NCBI RefSeq assembly: GCF_013377885.1
Contig: NZ_JABKAU010000037.1
Coordinates: 1-45,203 of the forward strand
Direction of reading: 5' to 3'
DNA: 45,203 nt
DNA from: Hymenobacter lapidiphilus
GTDB taxonomy: Bacteria > Bacteroidota > Bacteroidia > Cytophagales > Hymenobacteraceae
Position numbers and translations under genes: made by a program. This document shows positions 7,688 to 15,996 of this stretch, in pieces. How positions within the stretch are numbered: position 1 is the stretch's first letter; every line of letters begins with the position of its first letter. A model generated the notes under the pieces. The model saw only the letters and a program-made list of their open reading frames with translations, searched no databases and was not told the DNA's origin.

Positions 7688-9460
7688 ATGGCCGAACTCA
7701 TAAAAATGCCCAAGATGAGCGACACGATGACCGAAGGGGTTATTGCGGCGTGGCTCAAGAAAGTAGGCGATAAAGTAAAATCCGGCGACGTGCTGGCCGA
7801 GGTCGAAACCGACAAGGCCACCATGGAGCTCGAAAACTACGAGGACGGCACGCTGCTCTACATCGGCCCCAAGGAAGGTGAGGCGGTGGTAGTAAATGGG
7901 CTACTGGCTATTGTAGGCAAGGAAGGCGAGGACATTGCTTCCCTGCTGAAAGACGCCCAGGCCGAAACTGCCCAGCTCGCTACCGGCGAAACGGAAGAGG
8001 CTCCGGCTGCCGAAGCCCCGGCCGCTGCCCCCGAGGCTCCCAAGGCTGCTGCGCCGGCTCCGGCTGCACCTGAGCCTGCCAAGGCGGAGGCTCCCAAGCC
8101 CGCGGCTCCGGCCGGCAACGGCAAAAAGGCAACGGTCATCCGGATGCCCAAGATGAGCGACACCATGACCGAGGGCACCATTGCCGCCTGGCTGAAAAAG
8201 GTGGGCGATAAGGTGAAGTCGGGTGATATTCTGGCCGAAGTGGAAACCGATAAGGCCACCATGGAACTGGACAACTACGAAGACGGCACGCTGCTTTACA
8301 TTGGTCCCAAGGAAGGGGAAGCGGTGCCCGTAGATGGCGTATTGGCCATTATCGGCGAAGAAGGTGCCGACGTGCAGGCCATGCTCGGCGGCCAGTCGGG
8401 CGGTGCTTCCGACGCAGCTCCGGCTCCGGCTGCTGCCGCCGAAGTTGTTGCTCCCGCCTCCGCTTCCACCTCGGCTCCGGCCCCGGTAGCCGAAGCCGCG
8501 CCTGCCGCCACCGGTGGCCGCATCTTCGCCTCGCCGCTGGCTAAAAGCATTGCCAAGGATAAAGGCATCGACCTGAACACCATTAAAGGCTCGGGCGAAA
8601 ACGGCCGCATCGTGTCGCGCGACCTGGAAGACGTAGCAGCTTCGGCCGCGCCCGCCCAGGCTGCTGCGCCCGCTGCGGCCCCGGCTGCTCAGCCCGCCGC
8701 AGCTCCGGCTCCGGTGGCTGCCCAGCCGGCTCCGGCTCCGGCCGCTGCGCCTGCCGCCCCAGTCGCCCAGCCCGCCGACGGCACCTATACCGACACGCCG
8801 GTGTCGCAGATGCGCAAGGTAATTGCCCGCCGCCTCTCCGAAAGCCTGTTTACGGCCCCGCATTTCTATCTGACGATGGAAATTCTGATGGACCGGGCCA
8901 TGGAGGTGCGCACCCAGCTCAACGAACTCTCGCCCGTTAAGCTCAGCTTCAACGACCTCGTGATTAAGGCCGCGGCCGTAGCACTACGCCATCATCCGGC
9001 CGTAAATTCCTCGTGGCTGGGCGACCGAATCCGTCAGAACCACGTCATCAACATTGGGGTGGCCGTGGCCGTGGATGAGGGCCTGCTGGTGCCGGTGGTG
9101 CGCAACGCCGACGGCAAAGGCATGTCGCAGATTGCCACCGAGGTGAAAGAGCTGGCCGGTAAGGCCAAGAGCAAGAAGCTGCAGCCCGCCGAGTGGGAGG
9201 GCAGCACCTTCACCATCTCCAACCTAGGTATGTTCGGCATCGACGAGTTCACCGCCATCATCAACCCGCCGGATGCCTGCATCCTGGCCGTGGGCGGCAT
9301 CAAGCAGACGGCCGTGGTGAAAAACGGTGAGCTGGCCGTGGGCAACATCATGAAGGTAACGCTGAGCTGCGACCACCGCGTGGTGGACGGTGCTACCGGC
9401 GCGGCCTTCCTGCAAACGCTCAAGAGCTTGCTCGAAGACCCGCTGCGCATGCTGATTTAA
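7688..9460 (+). CDS. pdhC: Pyruvate dehydrogenase E2, dihydrolipoamide acetyltransferase
   Basis: Core subunit of the pyruvate dehydrogenase complex, moving acetyl groups from the lipoyl arm to CoA. Domain order over 590 residues: lipoyl domain 1 (1-77, lipoyl Lys43 in ETDKATMEL), an Ala-Pro linker, a nearly identical lipoyl domain 2 (about 147-224, Lys189), an Ala-Pro linker, the E3/E1-binding domain (about 278-314, FASPLAKSIAKDKGIDL), a third linker and the catalytic domain (about 363-590) with H563 and D567 in DHRVVDGATG. The start follows the promoter at 7627-7657. E1 and E3 genes are not adjacent. Confidence 0.95.
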   Translation: MAELIKMPKMSDTMTEGVIAAWLKKVGDKVKSGDVLAEVETDKATMELENYEDGTLLYIGPKEGEAVVVNGLLAIVGKEGEDIASLLKDAQAETAQLATGETEEAPAAEAPAAAPEAPKAAAPAPAAPEPAKAEAPKPAAPAGNGKKATVIRMPKMSDTMTEGTIAAWLKKVGDKVKSGDILAEVETDKATMELDNYEDGTLLYIGPKEGEAVPVDGVLAIIGEEGADVQAMLGGQSGGASDAAPAPAAAAEVVAPASASTSAPAPVAEAAPAATGGRIFASPLAKSIAKDKGIDLNTIKGSGENGRIVSRDLEDVAASAAPAQAAAPAAAPAAQPAAAPAPVAAQPAPAPAAAPAAPVAQPADGTYTDTPVSQMRKVIARRLSESLFTAPHFYLTMEILMDRAMEVRTQLNELSPVKLSFNDLVIKAAAVALRHHPAVNSSWLGDRIRQNHVINIGVAVAVDEGLLVPVVRNADGKGMSQIATEVKELAGKAKSKKLQPAEWEGSTFTISNLGMFGIDEFTAIINPPDACILAVGGIKQTAVVKNGELAVGNIMKVTLSCDHRVVDGATGAAFLQTLKSLLEDPLRMLI

Positions 9461-9482
9461 CTCGGCCCATTTGTTATAAAGG

Positions 9483-9514
9483 AAAGCCAGTCCCACCCGG
9501 GGCTGGCTTTTTTG
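9483..9514 (+). terminator. Intrinsic terminator of pdhC
   Basis: Stem AAAGCCAG/CTGGCTTT with inner CCC/GGG pairs and a following T-run, 22 bp after the pdhC stop. Confidence 0.85.
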
Positions 9515-9772
9515 TTGGCCTTTGCTAAGCTGCTTCGGGATGGAAGGGGCCACACGGGCTTGTGCGGATTTGGTAATGCTGCGGCTTCCAGAGGCCAGGG
9601 CCGAAGTCCGGGTCGCTGTCTGGCCTGCTGACCGGGCCGGCTGCTGTTGCCAGCTATACAGTGGTAATTTGCTATCGAAACATATTGATTACATATAAAA
9701 ATAACTATACTTACAGCCAGTGGGCGTTGCCTCGGCGGCACCCGATTTCACACCGGTCAATCCAGTATACCT

Positions 9773-12343
9773 ATGAAAAAGACTTTACTGACAATTGCAC
9801 TGGGCGTGGCCACCGCCACCGCCTACGGACAGGGTCAGAGCATTTCGGGCCAGGTGCTCGACGGTGCCGGCAAACCCGTTATTGGGGCTACGGTGGTGGA
9901 AAAAGGCACCAACAACGGCACGGCCACCGACAACGACGGCCGCTTCGTGCTGAAGGCCCGCACGGCTTCGCCCCGCCTGCAAATTAGCTCTATCGGCTAC
10001 GGGGCGCAGGAGGTAGCCGGCAGTGGGGAGGTGAGCGTGCGCCTGGCCGATGCCACCAACAGCCTCGGCGACGTGCAGGTAGTAGGCTCGCGCAGCCAGA
10101 ACCGCTCCATCACCGACTCGCCTTCGCCGGTCGATATCATCGATTTGCGCGAGGTGACCACCAAAACCGGCCAGCTCGACGTGAACCAGCTGCTGCAATT
10201 CGTGGCGCCTTCGTTCAACTCCAACCGCCAGACCGGCTCCGACGGCGCCGACCACGTGGACCCGGCCTCGTTGCGCGGCCTTGGGCCCGACCAGACGCTG
10301 GTGCTCGTGAACGGCAAGCGCCAGCACCAATCGGCGCTGGTGAACCTGTTCGGCTCGCGGGGGCGCGGCAACACGGGCACCGACCTGAACGTGATTCCGG
10401 CCGCCAGCATCGAGCGGATTGAGATTCTGCGCGACGGCGCGGCGGCCCAGTACGGCTCCGATGCCATTGCGGGCGTTATCAACATCGTGCTCAAAAGCTC
10501 GGTGAAGGAGCTGACGGCCAGCGTGAACTACGGGGCCTACGACGCCCAATACCGCCGCGACGACCAGAAATTCGACGGCGGCAACTTCAACGCCAACCTC
10601 AACTACGGCCTCGGGCTGGGCGAGAAGGGCAGCTTCATCAACACCACGGTTGATTTCAACCAGCGCCAGCACACCCAGCGCGCGGCCGTGCCGGCCCCCG
10701 ATGGCCTGGCCCGCCGCGAGTATGGCGACCCTAAAGTGTCGAACCTCTCGGGCTACCTCAACTCCAAGTTCGCTCTCACCGACCAGACCCATATTTATGT
10801 GTTTGGCGGGGCCAACAAGCGCCGGGGCGACGCCTACGCCTGGACCCGCTTCCCCGACGATGACCGGAACGTGCCCGCCATTTACCCCAACGGCTTCGAC
10901 CCCATCATCACCAGCGACATTATTGATGTGTCGGCCGTGGCAGGCGTGCGCACCAAGCTCGGCGGCTGGGACCTGGACCTGAGCAACAACTTCGGCTCCA
11001 ACCGCTTCGATTACGGCGTGGAAAACTCGCTCAACGCCTCGCTGGGAGCCAGTTCGCCCACTACCTTCGATGCCGGCGGCTTCCAGCTGCAGCAGAACGT
11101 GGTGAACCTGGGCCTGACGCGCAACTACGGCGCCGTGCTGAGCAGCCTGAACGTGGCTGCCGGGGCCGAGTTCCGGCGCGAATGGTACGCGCTTTTCGCG
11201 GGCGAGGAAGCCTCGTACCGCAACTACGACCCGGCCGGCACGCCCGATGAGGAGCGCAACGCCAGCGGCTCGCAGGGCTTTCCGGGGTTCCAGCCCACCG
11301 ACGCCATCAAGGCCGACCGCGACAACGTGGGCGTGTACGCCGATGCCGAATTGAACGTAACGCTGCGCTGGCTGCTGGCCGGCGCCCTGCGCTACGAGCA
11401 CTACACCGACTTCGGCAGCACGCTCAACTACAAGGCCTCGACCCGCTATAAACTGACCGAGTTTCTGACCCTGCGCGGCACTTACAGCACCGGTTTCCGG
11501 GCCCCGTCGTTGGCCCAGATCAACTTCAACTCCACCTTCACCAACTTCATCCAGGGCCAGGCGGTGGAAGTGCTGCTGGCACGCAACAACAGCGCCTTAA
11601 CCCAGAAACTGGGCATCCCGGCTCTCAGGCAGGAAACCTCCAACAGCGCCAACGTGGGCCTCACCAGCCGCATCGGCTCGGCGCTGAGTTTGACGCTCGA
11701 CGGCTACTACATCAAGGTAAAAGACCGCGTGGTGCTCACCAGCCAGTTCGGCAACGACGACCCGGTTATCGGGCCCGACCTAGTGGCCTTGAACGTGGGG
11801 CAGGCGCAGTTCTTTGCCAACGCCGCCGACACCCGCTCACTGGGCCTCGATGTGGTGCTCAACCACACGGCCCAGCTGGGCACGGCCGGCCGCCTCAACT
11901 CCACGCTGGCCGCCAACTTCAACCAGCTGAAAATCGACCGGGTGCAGACTTCGGGCCGGCTGGCGGGCCGTGAGGACGATTTCTTCGGACCCCGCGAGCA
12001 GGCCTTCGTGAAGGCGTCGGCCCCGCCGTCGAAAATCAACCTCACCTTCGACTACCAGGTGGCCCGGTTCGGGACGCTGGTGCGGTTCGTGCGCTTTGCC
12101 GGCGTGGATTTGATTGACTGGGACGGCAACCCGATGAACTACGACGCCCGCATGACGACTGACGTGACGCTGAGCTACGCCCTGACCAACCAGCTGCAGC
12201 TGATTGCGGGCAGCACCAACCTGTTCAACCGCTACCCCACGCTCTTCAATCCGCAGCTCACCGAAACCGGCGGTGCCTGGGACCCGGTGCAGATGGGCGC
12301 GAACGGGCGGTTTTACTTTGCTAAATTGCAGGCCCGATTCTAA
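9773..12343 (+). CDS. TonB-dependent receptor
   Basis: Outer-membrane gated channel of 856 residues. A signal peptide (1-20, ending AYGQ) is followed by a carboxypeptidase-regulatory-like beta domain (about 24-93: ISGQVLDGAGKPVIGATVV, NDGRFVLKA), a plug domain (about 112-238: LRGLGPDQTLVLVNGKR, IERIEILRDGAAAQYGSDAI, VINIVLK) and a 22-strand type barrel ending in Phe (KLQARF). The substrate is not evident; no SusD partner follows, so glycan uptake by a SusCD pair is unlikely, and siderophore or another small ligand is more plausible. A weak promoter candidate (TTG at 9685, TATACTTA at 9706) lies upstream. Confidence 0.93.
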   Translation: MKKTLLTIALGVATATAYGQGQSISGQVLDGAGKPVIGATVVEKGTNNGTATDNDGRFVLKARTASPRLQISSIGYGAQEVAGSGEVSVRLADATNSLGDVQVVGSRSQNRSITDSPSPVDIIDLREVTTKTGQLDVNQLLQFVAPSFNSNRQTGSDGADHVDPASLRGLGPDQTLVLVNGKRQHQSALVNLFGSRGRGNTGTDLNVIPAASIERIEILRDGAAAQYGSDAIAGVINIVLKSSVKELTASVNYGAYDAQYRRDDQKFDGGNFNANLNYGLGLGEKGSFINTTVDFNQRQHTQRAAVPAPDGLARREYGDPKVSNLSGYLNSKFALTDQTHIYVFGGANKRRGDAYAWTRFPDDDRNVPAIYPNGFDPIITSDIIDVSAVAGVRTKLGGWDLDLSNNFGSNRFDYGVENSLNASLGASSPTTFDAGGFQLQQNVVNLGLTRNYGAVLSSLNVAAGAEFRREWYALFAGEEASYRNYDPAGTPDEERNASGSQGFPGFQPTDAIKADRDNVGVYADAELNVTLRWLLAGALRYEHYTDFGSTLNYKASTRYKLTEFLTLRGTYSTGFRAPSLAQINFNSTFTNFIQGQAVEVLLARNNSALTQKLGIPALRQETSNSANVGLTSRIGSALSLTLDGYYIKVKDRVVLTSQFGNDDPVIGPDLVALNVGQAQFFANAADTRSLGLDVVLNHTAQLGTAGRLNSTLAANFNQLKIDRVQTSGRLAGREDDFFGPREQAFVKASAPPSKINLTFDYQVARFGTLVRFVRFAGVDLIDWDGNPMNYDARMTTDVTLSYALTNQLQLIAGSTNLFNRYPTLFNPQLTETGGAWDPVQMGANGRFYFAKLQARF

Positions 12344-12365
12344 GCAGCGGTCAGCTGTGCCTAAG

Positions 12366-12465
12366 CTGTCATCCTGACGAAGGAAGGACCTTATCCTGCG
12401 GGAACTGCCAGCGCACCAGCGTGGCAGCCAACCGGGGTAAGGTCCTTCCTTCGTCAGGATGACAG
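12366..12465. repeat. R3 palindromic repeat
   Basis: Arms CTGTCATCCTGACGAAGGAA and its complement, continuing through GGACCTTA, enclose about 40 bases in the gap between the receptor gene and hslV. It resembles R1 in the opening GTCATnCTGA but has its own core. It could stop transcription from the receptor gene. Confidence 0.85.
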
Positions 12466-12508
12466 GCTTTTCCCCGACAACTGACAACTCCCAACTGACA
12501 ACTATCCA

Positions 12509-13045
12509 ATGAAAATCCGCTCTACTACCGTCCTCGGCGTCCGTCATAACGGCCAGGTGGCCCTCGGGGCCGATGGCCAGGCTACCATGGACAAGCACGT
12601 AGCCAAAAGCAACGTCCGCAAAGTCCGCAAGCTCCACGAGGGCAAAGTGGTTACCGGCTTTGCCGGCTCCACGGCCGATGCGTTTATGCTGCTCGACAAG
12701 TTCGAGGAGAAGCTGGGGGGCTACAACGGCCAGCTGCGCCGCGCGGCCATCGAGCTGGCCAAGGAGTGGCGCAAAGACCAATACCTGCGCAAGCTCGAAG
12801 CCATGATGGTGGTTTGCGACAAGGACGAACTGCTCATCATTGCCGGCACCGGCGACGTGCTGGAGCCCGACAACGACGTGGCCGCCATCGGCTCGGGCTC
12901 GATGTACGCCCAGGCCGCCGCCCTGGCCCTGAAAAAGCACGCCCCCCACCTCACGGCTCGTCAGATGGTGGAAGAAGCCCTGCACATCGCCGCCGACATC
13001 TGCATCTACACCAACCACAACCTCATGATTGAGGAACCGGTATAG
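12509..13045 (+). CDS. hslV: ATP-dependent protease subunit HslV
   Basis: Proteasome-like Thr protease, the proteolytic half of HslUV. Its 178 residues match the family along their whole length: TTVLGVRHNGQVALGADGQA at 6-25, AKSNVRKVRKL, GFAGSTADAF, LIIAGTGDVLEP, AIGSGSMYAQAAA and ADICIYTNH at the end. The catalytic Thr is Thr6, so a five-residue MKIRS leader must be removed, unlike E. coli HslV where only Met is lost; short HslV/ClpQ leaders are known in other bacteria. The ATPase gene hslU is not adjacent. Confidence 0.95.
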   Translation: MKIRSTTVLGVRHNGQVALGADGQATMDKHVAKSNVRKVRKLHEGKVVTGFAGSTADAFMLLDKFEEKLGGYNGQLRRAAIELAKEWRKDQYLRKLEAMMVVCDKDELLIIAGTGDVLEPDNDVAAIGSGSMYAQAAALALKKHAPHLTARQMVEEALHIAADICIYTNHNLMIEEPV

Positions 13046-13052
13046 CTGTTTT

Positions 13053-13163
13053 GAGCTGCAAGCCTCAAGCTACAAGCTGCAAGCTTTCAGTTAGGACTAT
13101 TTAAATCATCTGTTTTTCGTTTTGCCATAGAGCTTGCAGCTTGCAGCTTGAGGCCTGAAGCTC
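13053..13163. repeat. R5 imperfect inverted repeat of AAGCTGC-like heptads
   Basis: The left arm (13053-13089) and right arm (13131-13163) are built from AAGCTGC/CAAGCTA-like units and pair imperfectly around an AT-rich loop between hslV and the deoxyhypusine-synthase-like gene. Related single arms occur at about 6367-6405 and 37850-37875. Confidence 0.7.
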
Positions 13164-13169
13164 CTAAAA

Positions 13170-14141
13170 ATGCAAATCACCAATTTCCTCAAGCACCACT
13201 ACCGCCACTTCAACGCCGCCGCCCTCATTGATGCGGCCGAGGGCTACAACAAGCACCTCGCCGACGGTGGCAAGATGATGATAACGCTGGCCGGCGCTAT
13301 GAGCACCGCCGAAATGGGCATCCAACTGGCCGAGTTGATTCGGCAGGACAAGGTGCAGGTCATCAGCTGCACGGGTGCCAACCTGGAAGAGGACATCTTC
13401 AACCTGGTAGCCCACGATTTCTACGAGCGGGTGCCCAACTACCGCGACCTGACGCCCGCCGACGAGCAGGCCCTGCTGGAGCGCCACATGAACCGCGTAA
13501 CCGACACCTGCATCCCCGAGGAGGAGGCCATGCGCCGCCTGGAGCACTCGGTGCTCAAGTTCTGGGAGAAGGCCGACAAGGCCGGCGAGCAGTACTTCCC
13601 GCACGAGTTCTTCTACCAGATTCTGCTGAGCGGCGAGCTGGAGCAGTACTACCAGATTGACCCCAAGGACTCCTGGATGCTGGCCGCCGCCGAGAAAAAC
13701 CTGCCCATCATCTGCCCCGGTTGGGAAGATTCCACGCTGGGTAACATCTTCGCCGGCCACGTCATTTCGGGCGACATCAAGAACGTGCACACCGTGCGCA
13801 CCGGCATCGAGTACATGATTTACCTGGCCGGCTGGTACACCGAGCAGGCCACCGACGAAAGCCCGGTTGGCTTCTTCCAGATTGGCGGCGGCATTGCCGG
13901 CGACTTCCCCATCTGCGTGGTGCCCATGCTGCACCAGGACCTGGGCCGCACCACGGTGCCGCTGTGGGGCTACTTCTGCCAGATTTCGGACTCGACGACC
14001 AGCTACGGCAGCTACTCGGGGGCCGTGCCCAACGAGAAAATCACCTGGGGCAAGCTGGGCCAGGACACGCCCAAATTCATCATCGAGTCGGACGCTACGA
14101 TTGTAGCGCCGCTGATTTTTGCCATCGTGCTGGGGCAGTAA
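13170..14141 (+). CDS. Deoxyhypusine synthase family protein
   Basis: A 323-residue protein with the deoxyhypusine-synthase fold signature: MITLAGAMSTAEMG, VQVISCTGANLEEDIFN, STLGNIF, IGGGIAGDFPI and the C-terminal W293-G-K295-L with D308. Lys295 aligns with the lysine that forms the enzyme intermediate in human DHS (Lys329), and W293 is also kept. The His that follows the GGG motif in eukaryotic DHS is not there (GGGIAGDFPI). Bacteria lack eIF5A, so the substrate is probably a small amine; some bacterial and plant relatives make homospermidine. That is inference. It is 124 bp from hslV, separated by repeat R5, and ends at a strong terminator. Confidence 0.88.
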   Translation: MQITNFLKHHYRHFNAAALIDAAEGYNKHLADGGKMMITLAGAMSTAEMGIQLAELIRQDKVQVISCTGANLEEDIFNLVAHDFYERVPNYRDLTPADEQALLERHMNRVTDTCIPEEEAMRRLEHSVLKFWEKADKAGEQYFPHEFFYQILLSGELEQYYQIDPKDSWMLAAAEKNLPIICPGWEDSTLGNIFAGHVISGDIKNVHTVRTGIEYMIYLAGWYTEQATDESPVGFFQIGGGIAGDFPICVVPMLHQDLGRTTVPLWGYFCQISDSTTSYGSYSGAVPNEKITWGKLGQDTPKFIIESDATIVAPLIFAIVLGQ

Positions 14142-14162
14142 ATCATAATCGAACTGCAGCAG

Positions 14163-14197
14163 AAACGCCCGTCGCTACTCAGTAGCGACGGGCGTTT
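14163..14197. terminator. Strong bidirectional terminator hairpin
   Basis: A perfect 17-bp stem, AAACGCCCGTCGCTACT and its complement, with a single-base loop, followed by GGGTTTTTG on the plus strand. It sits between the convergent DHS-like and DUF3667 genes. Confidence 0.9.
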
Positions 14198-14222
14198 GGG
14201 TTTTTGTGAGATTAGCGGCTTG

Positions 14223-15152
14223 TTACATTGGTTTGGCCGCCTTCGCCGCCTGGGCCTGCTGTTGCATTTGCGCCTTCATGGACGCTTTAAACATCGACCA
14301 ATTCAGGGCGTAGGTTGTCAGGGTAATAACTAGCACGCAGGTCAGGTAGCCTAAAAAGAAGGTCATGAAGCCGCGCCAGAGGCGGCCGGGCAGCTTGATT
14401 TTGGTGTGTTTAAGCAGAGTACTGTAGGCCCAGGATACATAGACGAAAGAGAAACACGCATAAATAAAGGCGGCTGTTTTAATCTGGGGCGTACCGTTAT
14501 AGTGGTATAGAACGGGTAGCATGAAGAGAGCGAAGAAGTTGGAAATAGCCGTGATAAACGCTGCAATAATCAGGCATTCGGCGTAGTTGAAACCTCCTTT
14601 CTTCAGAAACAATCTGGCAAACAGCGCCCACACCGGCACCATGGCTACGTAGCACCAACTCATGTATTTGGCCAAGAAGGTGGTCGACTTTACCTGCATC
14701 TGCCACACGACATCGGGCATGGTTAGGTCTCTAGGTCCTACCATATCAATGTGCAACACCGCCGAAAGCAGCGCGTAGAAGCCGGTTATCATGAACAGCA
14801 GCGACAAGGGCCGGAAATGGTCGACGCGCTTGCCGGCCAGGTAGGCCCGAATGGTGGCCCCCGGCCGCCGTACCATCGTGCGCAGCGTGTACAGAATGCC
14901 TTTGTCGATGTGCCAGATGCTATGTAGCACATCGTGGGGCATGTCTTTCAGCGTGAGGCGGTGCGTGTGGTGCGCGTCCTGCCCGCACTGCCCGCAAAAC
15001 CGGTCGGGCACGGGGTGGCCGCAGTTCAGGCAGTGGGCCGGGCCGTGCGCAGTGGCTGTCGGGGTGAATGTCGCCGCACTTAATACCGGAGTTTCTGCCG
15101 GACCTGCCAAGGCAAGGTCTTGGGTAGGTGCAGGGGTAGAAGTTAGTTGCAT
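14223..15152 (-). CDS. DUF3667 family membrane protein with zinc ribbon
   Basis: A 309-residue protein. Residues about 41-59 (CLNCGHPVPDRFCGQCGQD) are a four-Cys zinc ribbon typical of DUF3667, followed by the family segment LTLKDMPHDVLHSIWHIDKG and VRRPGATIRAYLAGKRVDHFRPLS (split here; key residues R-P-G and H-F-R-P). Five or so membrane helices come after residue 117. The C-terminal tail is Gln/Ala/Lys-rich. DUF3667 has no established biochemical role. It starts at ATG 15152, downstream of the orf188 hairpin. Confidence 0.88.
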   Translation of the reverse strand: MQLTSTPAPTQDLALAGPAETPVLSAATFTPTATAHGPAHCLNCGHPVPDRFCGQCGQDAHHTHRLTLKDMPHDVLHSIWHIDKGILYTLRTMVRRPGATIRAYLAGKRVDHFRPLSLLFMITGFYALLSAVLHIDMVGPRDLTMPDVVWQMQVKSTTFLAKYMSWCYVAMVPVWALFARLFLKKGGFNYAECLIIAAFITAISNFFALFMLPVLYHYNGTPQIKTAAFIYACFSFVYVSWAYSTLLKHTKIKLPGRLWRGFMTFFLGYLTCVLVITLTTYALNWSMFKASMKAQMQQQAQAAKAAKPM

Positions 15153-15202
15153 GAGGAGTGAGATTTGCTGACGGTAAATCTACTCGATTTTGTCTCTCAC
15201 GC

Positions 15203-15241
15203 AAACAGGCCCGCCGCTGACGTTCAGCGGCGGGCCTGTTT
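15203..15241. terminator. Perfect 18-bp hairpin, copy 1
   Basis: Arms AAACAGGCCCGCCGCTGA and its exact complement with a CGT loop. It overlaps the TAA of the HTH gene (15240-15242), so it acts as that gene's 3' hairpin. A second copy with one G/T change and a TAT loop lies at 15997-16035. Confidence 0.85.
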
Positions 15242-15800
15242 ACTGAGTGTTTCCGCTGATGCCAGCGGCCAGTGCTTCGGTTAGCAACTCGGCTTCGCGC
15301 TGCATCCCGGCGAGGCGGGCTTCGAGCAGCAGCCGGGCCGTGGCGCCGCAGTTGTTGCGCAGCTGGCGGCGAGCTTCCAGCTCGAAGATTGTGAGCCAGT
15401 TCGTTTTGTCCTCGGGGTTGGCGATGGGGCCGGGGTAGGCGCGCAGGGCCGGGGCAGCGGCCAGTCGGGCCACGTAGGGGGCAGCCCGGCGGGATAGGAT
15501 TGTCAGTTGCAGCTCCAGGCCCTGGATTTTCGCTTGGCACTGGCGTAACCGGTAGCTCAGCTCCGCTACATCAGGCAACGGTTCGGGCAGAGCGGACGGG
15601 GCCCGAAAGCTGCCGCCCGTGCCATCGTACACGAGGCCCTGGCTGGCCAGCGTCAGGCGCGCGTTCTGCCCCCCTAGCTCCGAGGTATCCGACTGATACC
15701 CCAGTTCCGCCAGTGCCAAAGAGGAGCGCGCAACTCCCAGCCAGTCGGCCAGCATAGCCTGAGTCAGCCCAAAGTGCGCACGAAGCATACGGTTATCCAT
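15240..15800 (-). CDS. HTH (XRE-like) protein with helical C-terminal region
   Basis: A 186-residue protein from the ATG at 15800; a TTG two codons upstream is the only alternative start. Residues about 4-32 (MLRAHFGLTQAMLADWLGVA, then RSSLALAELG) have the XRE helix-turn-helix pattern: GLTQ, LADWLGV and E.G. The rest is Ala/Leu/Arg-rich and helical (YRLRQCQAKIQGLELQLTIL is coiled-coil-like), with no catalytic motif. A 53-bp palindrome lies 27 bp upstream and would suit an autoregulatory operator. The partner may be the tiny hydrophobic ORF on the other side of the palindrome. The DNA-binding call is from pattern only. Confidence 0.7.
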   Translation of the reverse strand: MDNRMLRAHFGLTQAMLADWLGVARSSLALAELGYQSDTSELGGQNARLTLASQGLVYDGTGGSFRAPSALPEPLPDVAELSYRLRQCQAKIQGLELQLTILSRRAAPYVARLAAAPALRAYPGPIANPEDKTNWLTIFELEARRQLRNNCGATARLLLEARLAGMQREAELLTEALAAGISGNTQ

Positions 15801-15827
15801 AGCCAAAGATGAAGTAGTCCCATGAAG

Positions 15828-15880
15828 CTAAACAATTTCAGAACAAACAATTTCAAATTGTTTGTTCTGAAATTGTTTAG
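15828..15880. promoter_or_regulatory. 53-bp near-perfect palindrome, likely operator
   Basis: Two exact 26-base arms (15828-15853 and 15855-15880) around one central C. Each arm contains the half-site AACAATTTC twice, so the whole carries four half-sites. It is AT-rich within GC-rich surroundings and sits in the divergent gap between the HTH gene (27 bp to its ATG) and the small ORF that begins at 15881. Confidence 0.8.
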
Positions 15881-15952
15881 GTGCGCCAGTGGTATGAAAT
15901 GGTAGTTTTGGCGGCGCTTGTATTACTGCTACTGGTCTGGTTCACCTGCTGA
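15881..15952 (+). CDS. Tiny hydrophobic peptide ORF (possible)
   Basis: GTG at 15881 gives 23 residues; the internal ATG at 15899 gives MVVLAALVLLLLVWFTC. Either form is one membrane helix with a terminal Cys. It begins directly at the edge of the 53-bp palindrome and is followed 44 bp later by the second copy of the hairpin that ends the HTH gene. The symmetric setting is the main support; an ORF this short could be chance. Type I toxins and regulatory membrane peptides look like this, but no function can be claimed. Confidence 0.35.
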   Translation: MRQWYEMVVLAALVLLLLVWFTC

Positions 15953-15996
15953 AACAGGCTGGTTTGGCGGAAGAGGATATGGAAAAAATAGCTAAT

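Noticed and set aside
9785..11401. Long minus-strand ORF of 538 codons inside the TonB-dependent receptor gene
   Set aside because: It is antisense to a well-defined receptor with motifs along its whole length; long shadow frames are expected in GC-rich DNA.
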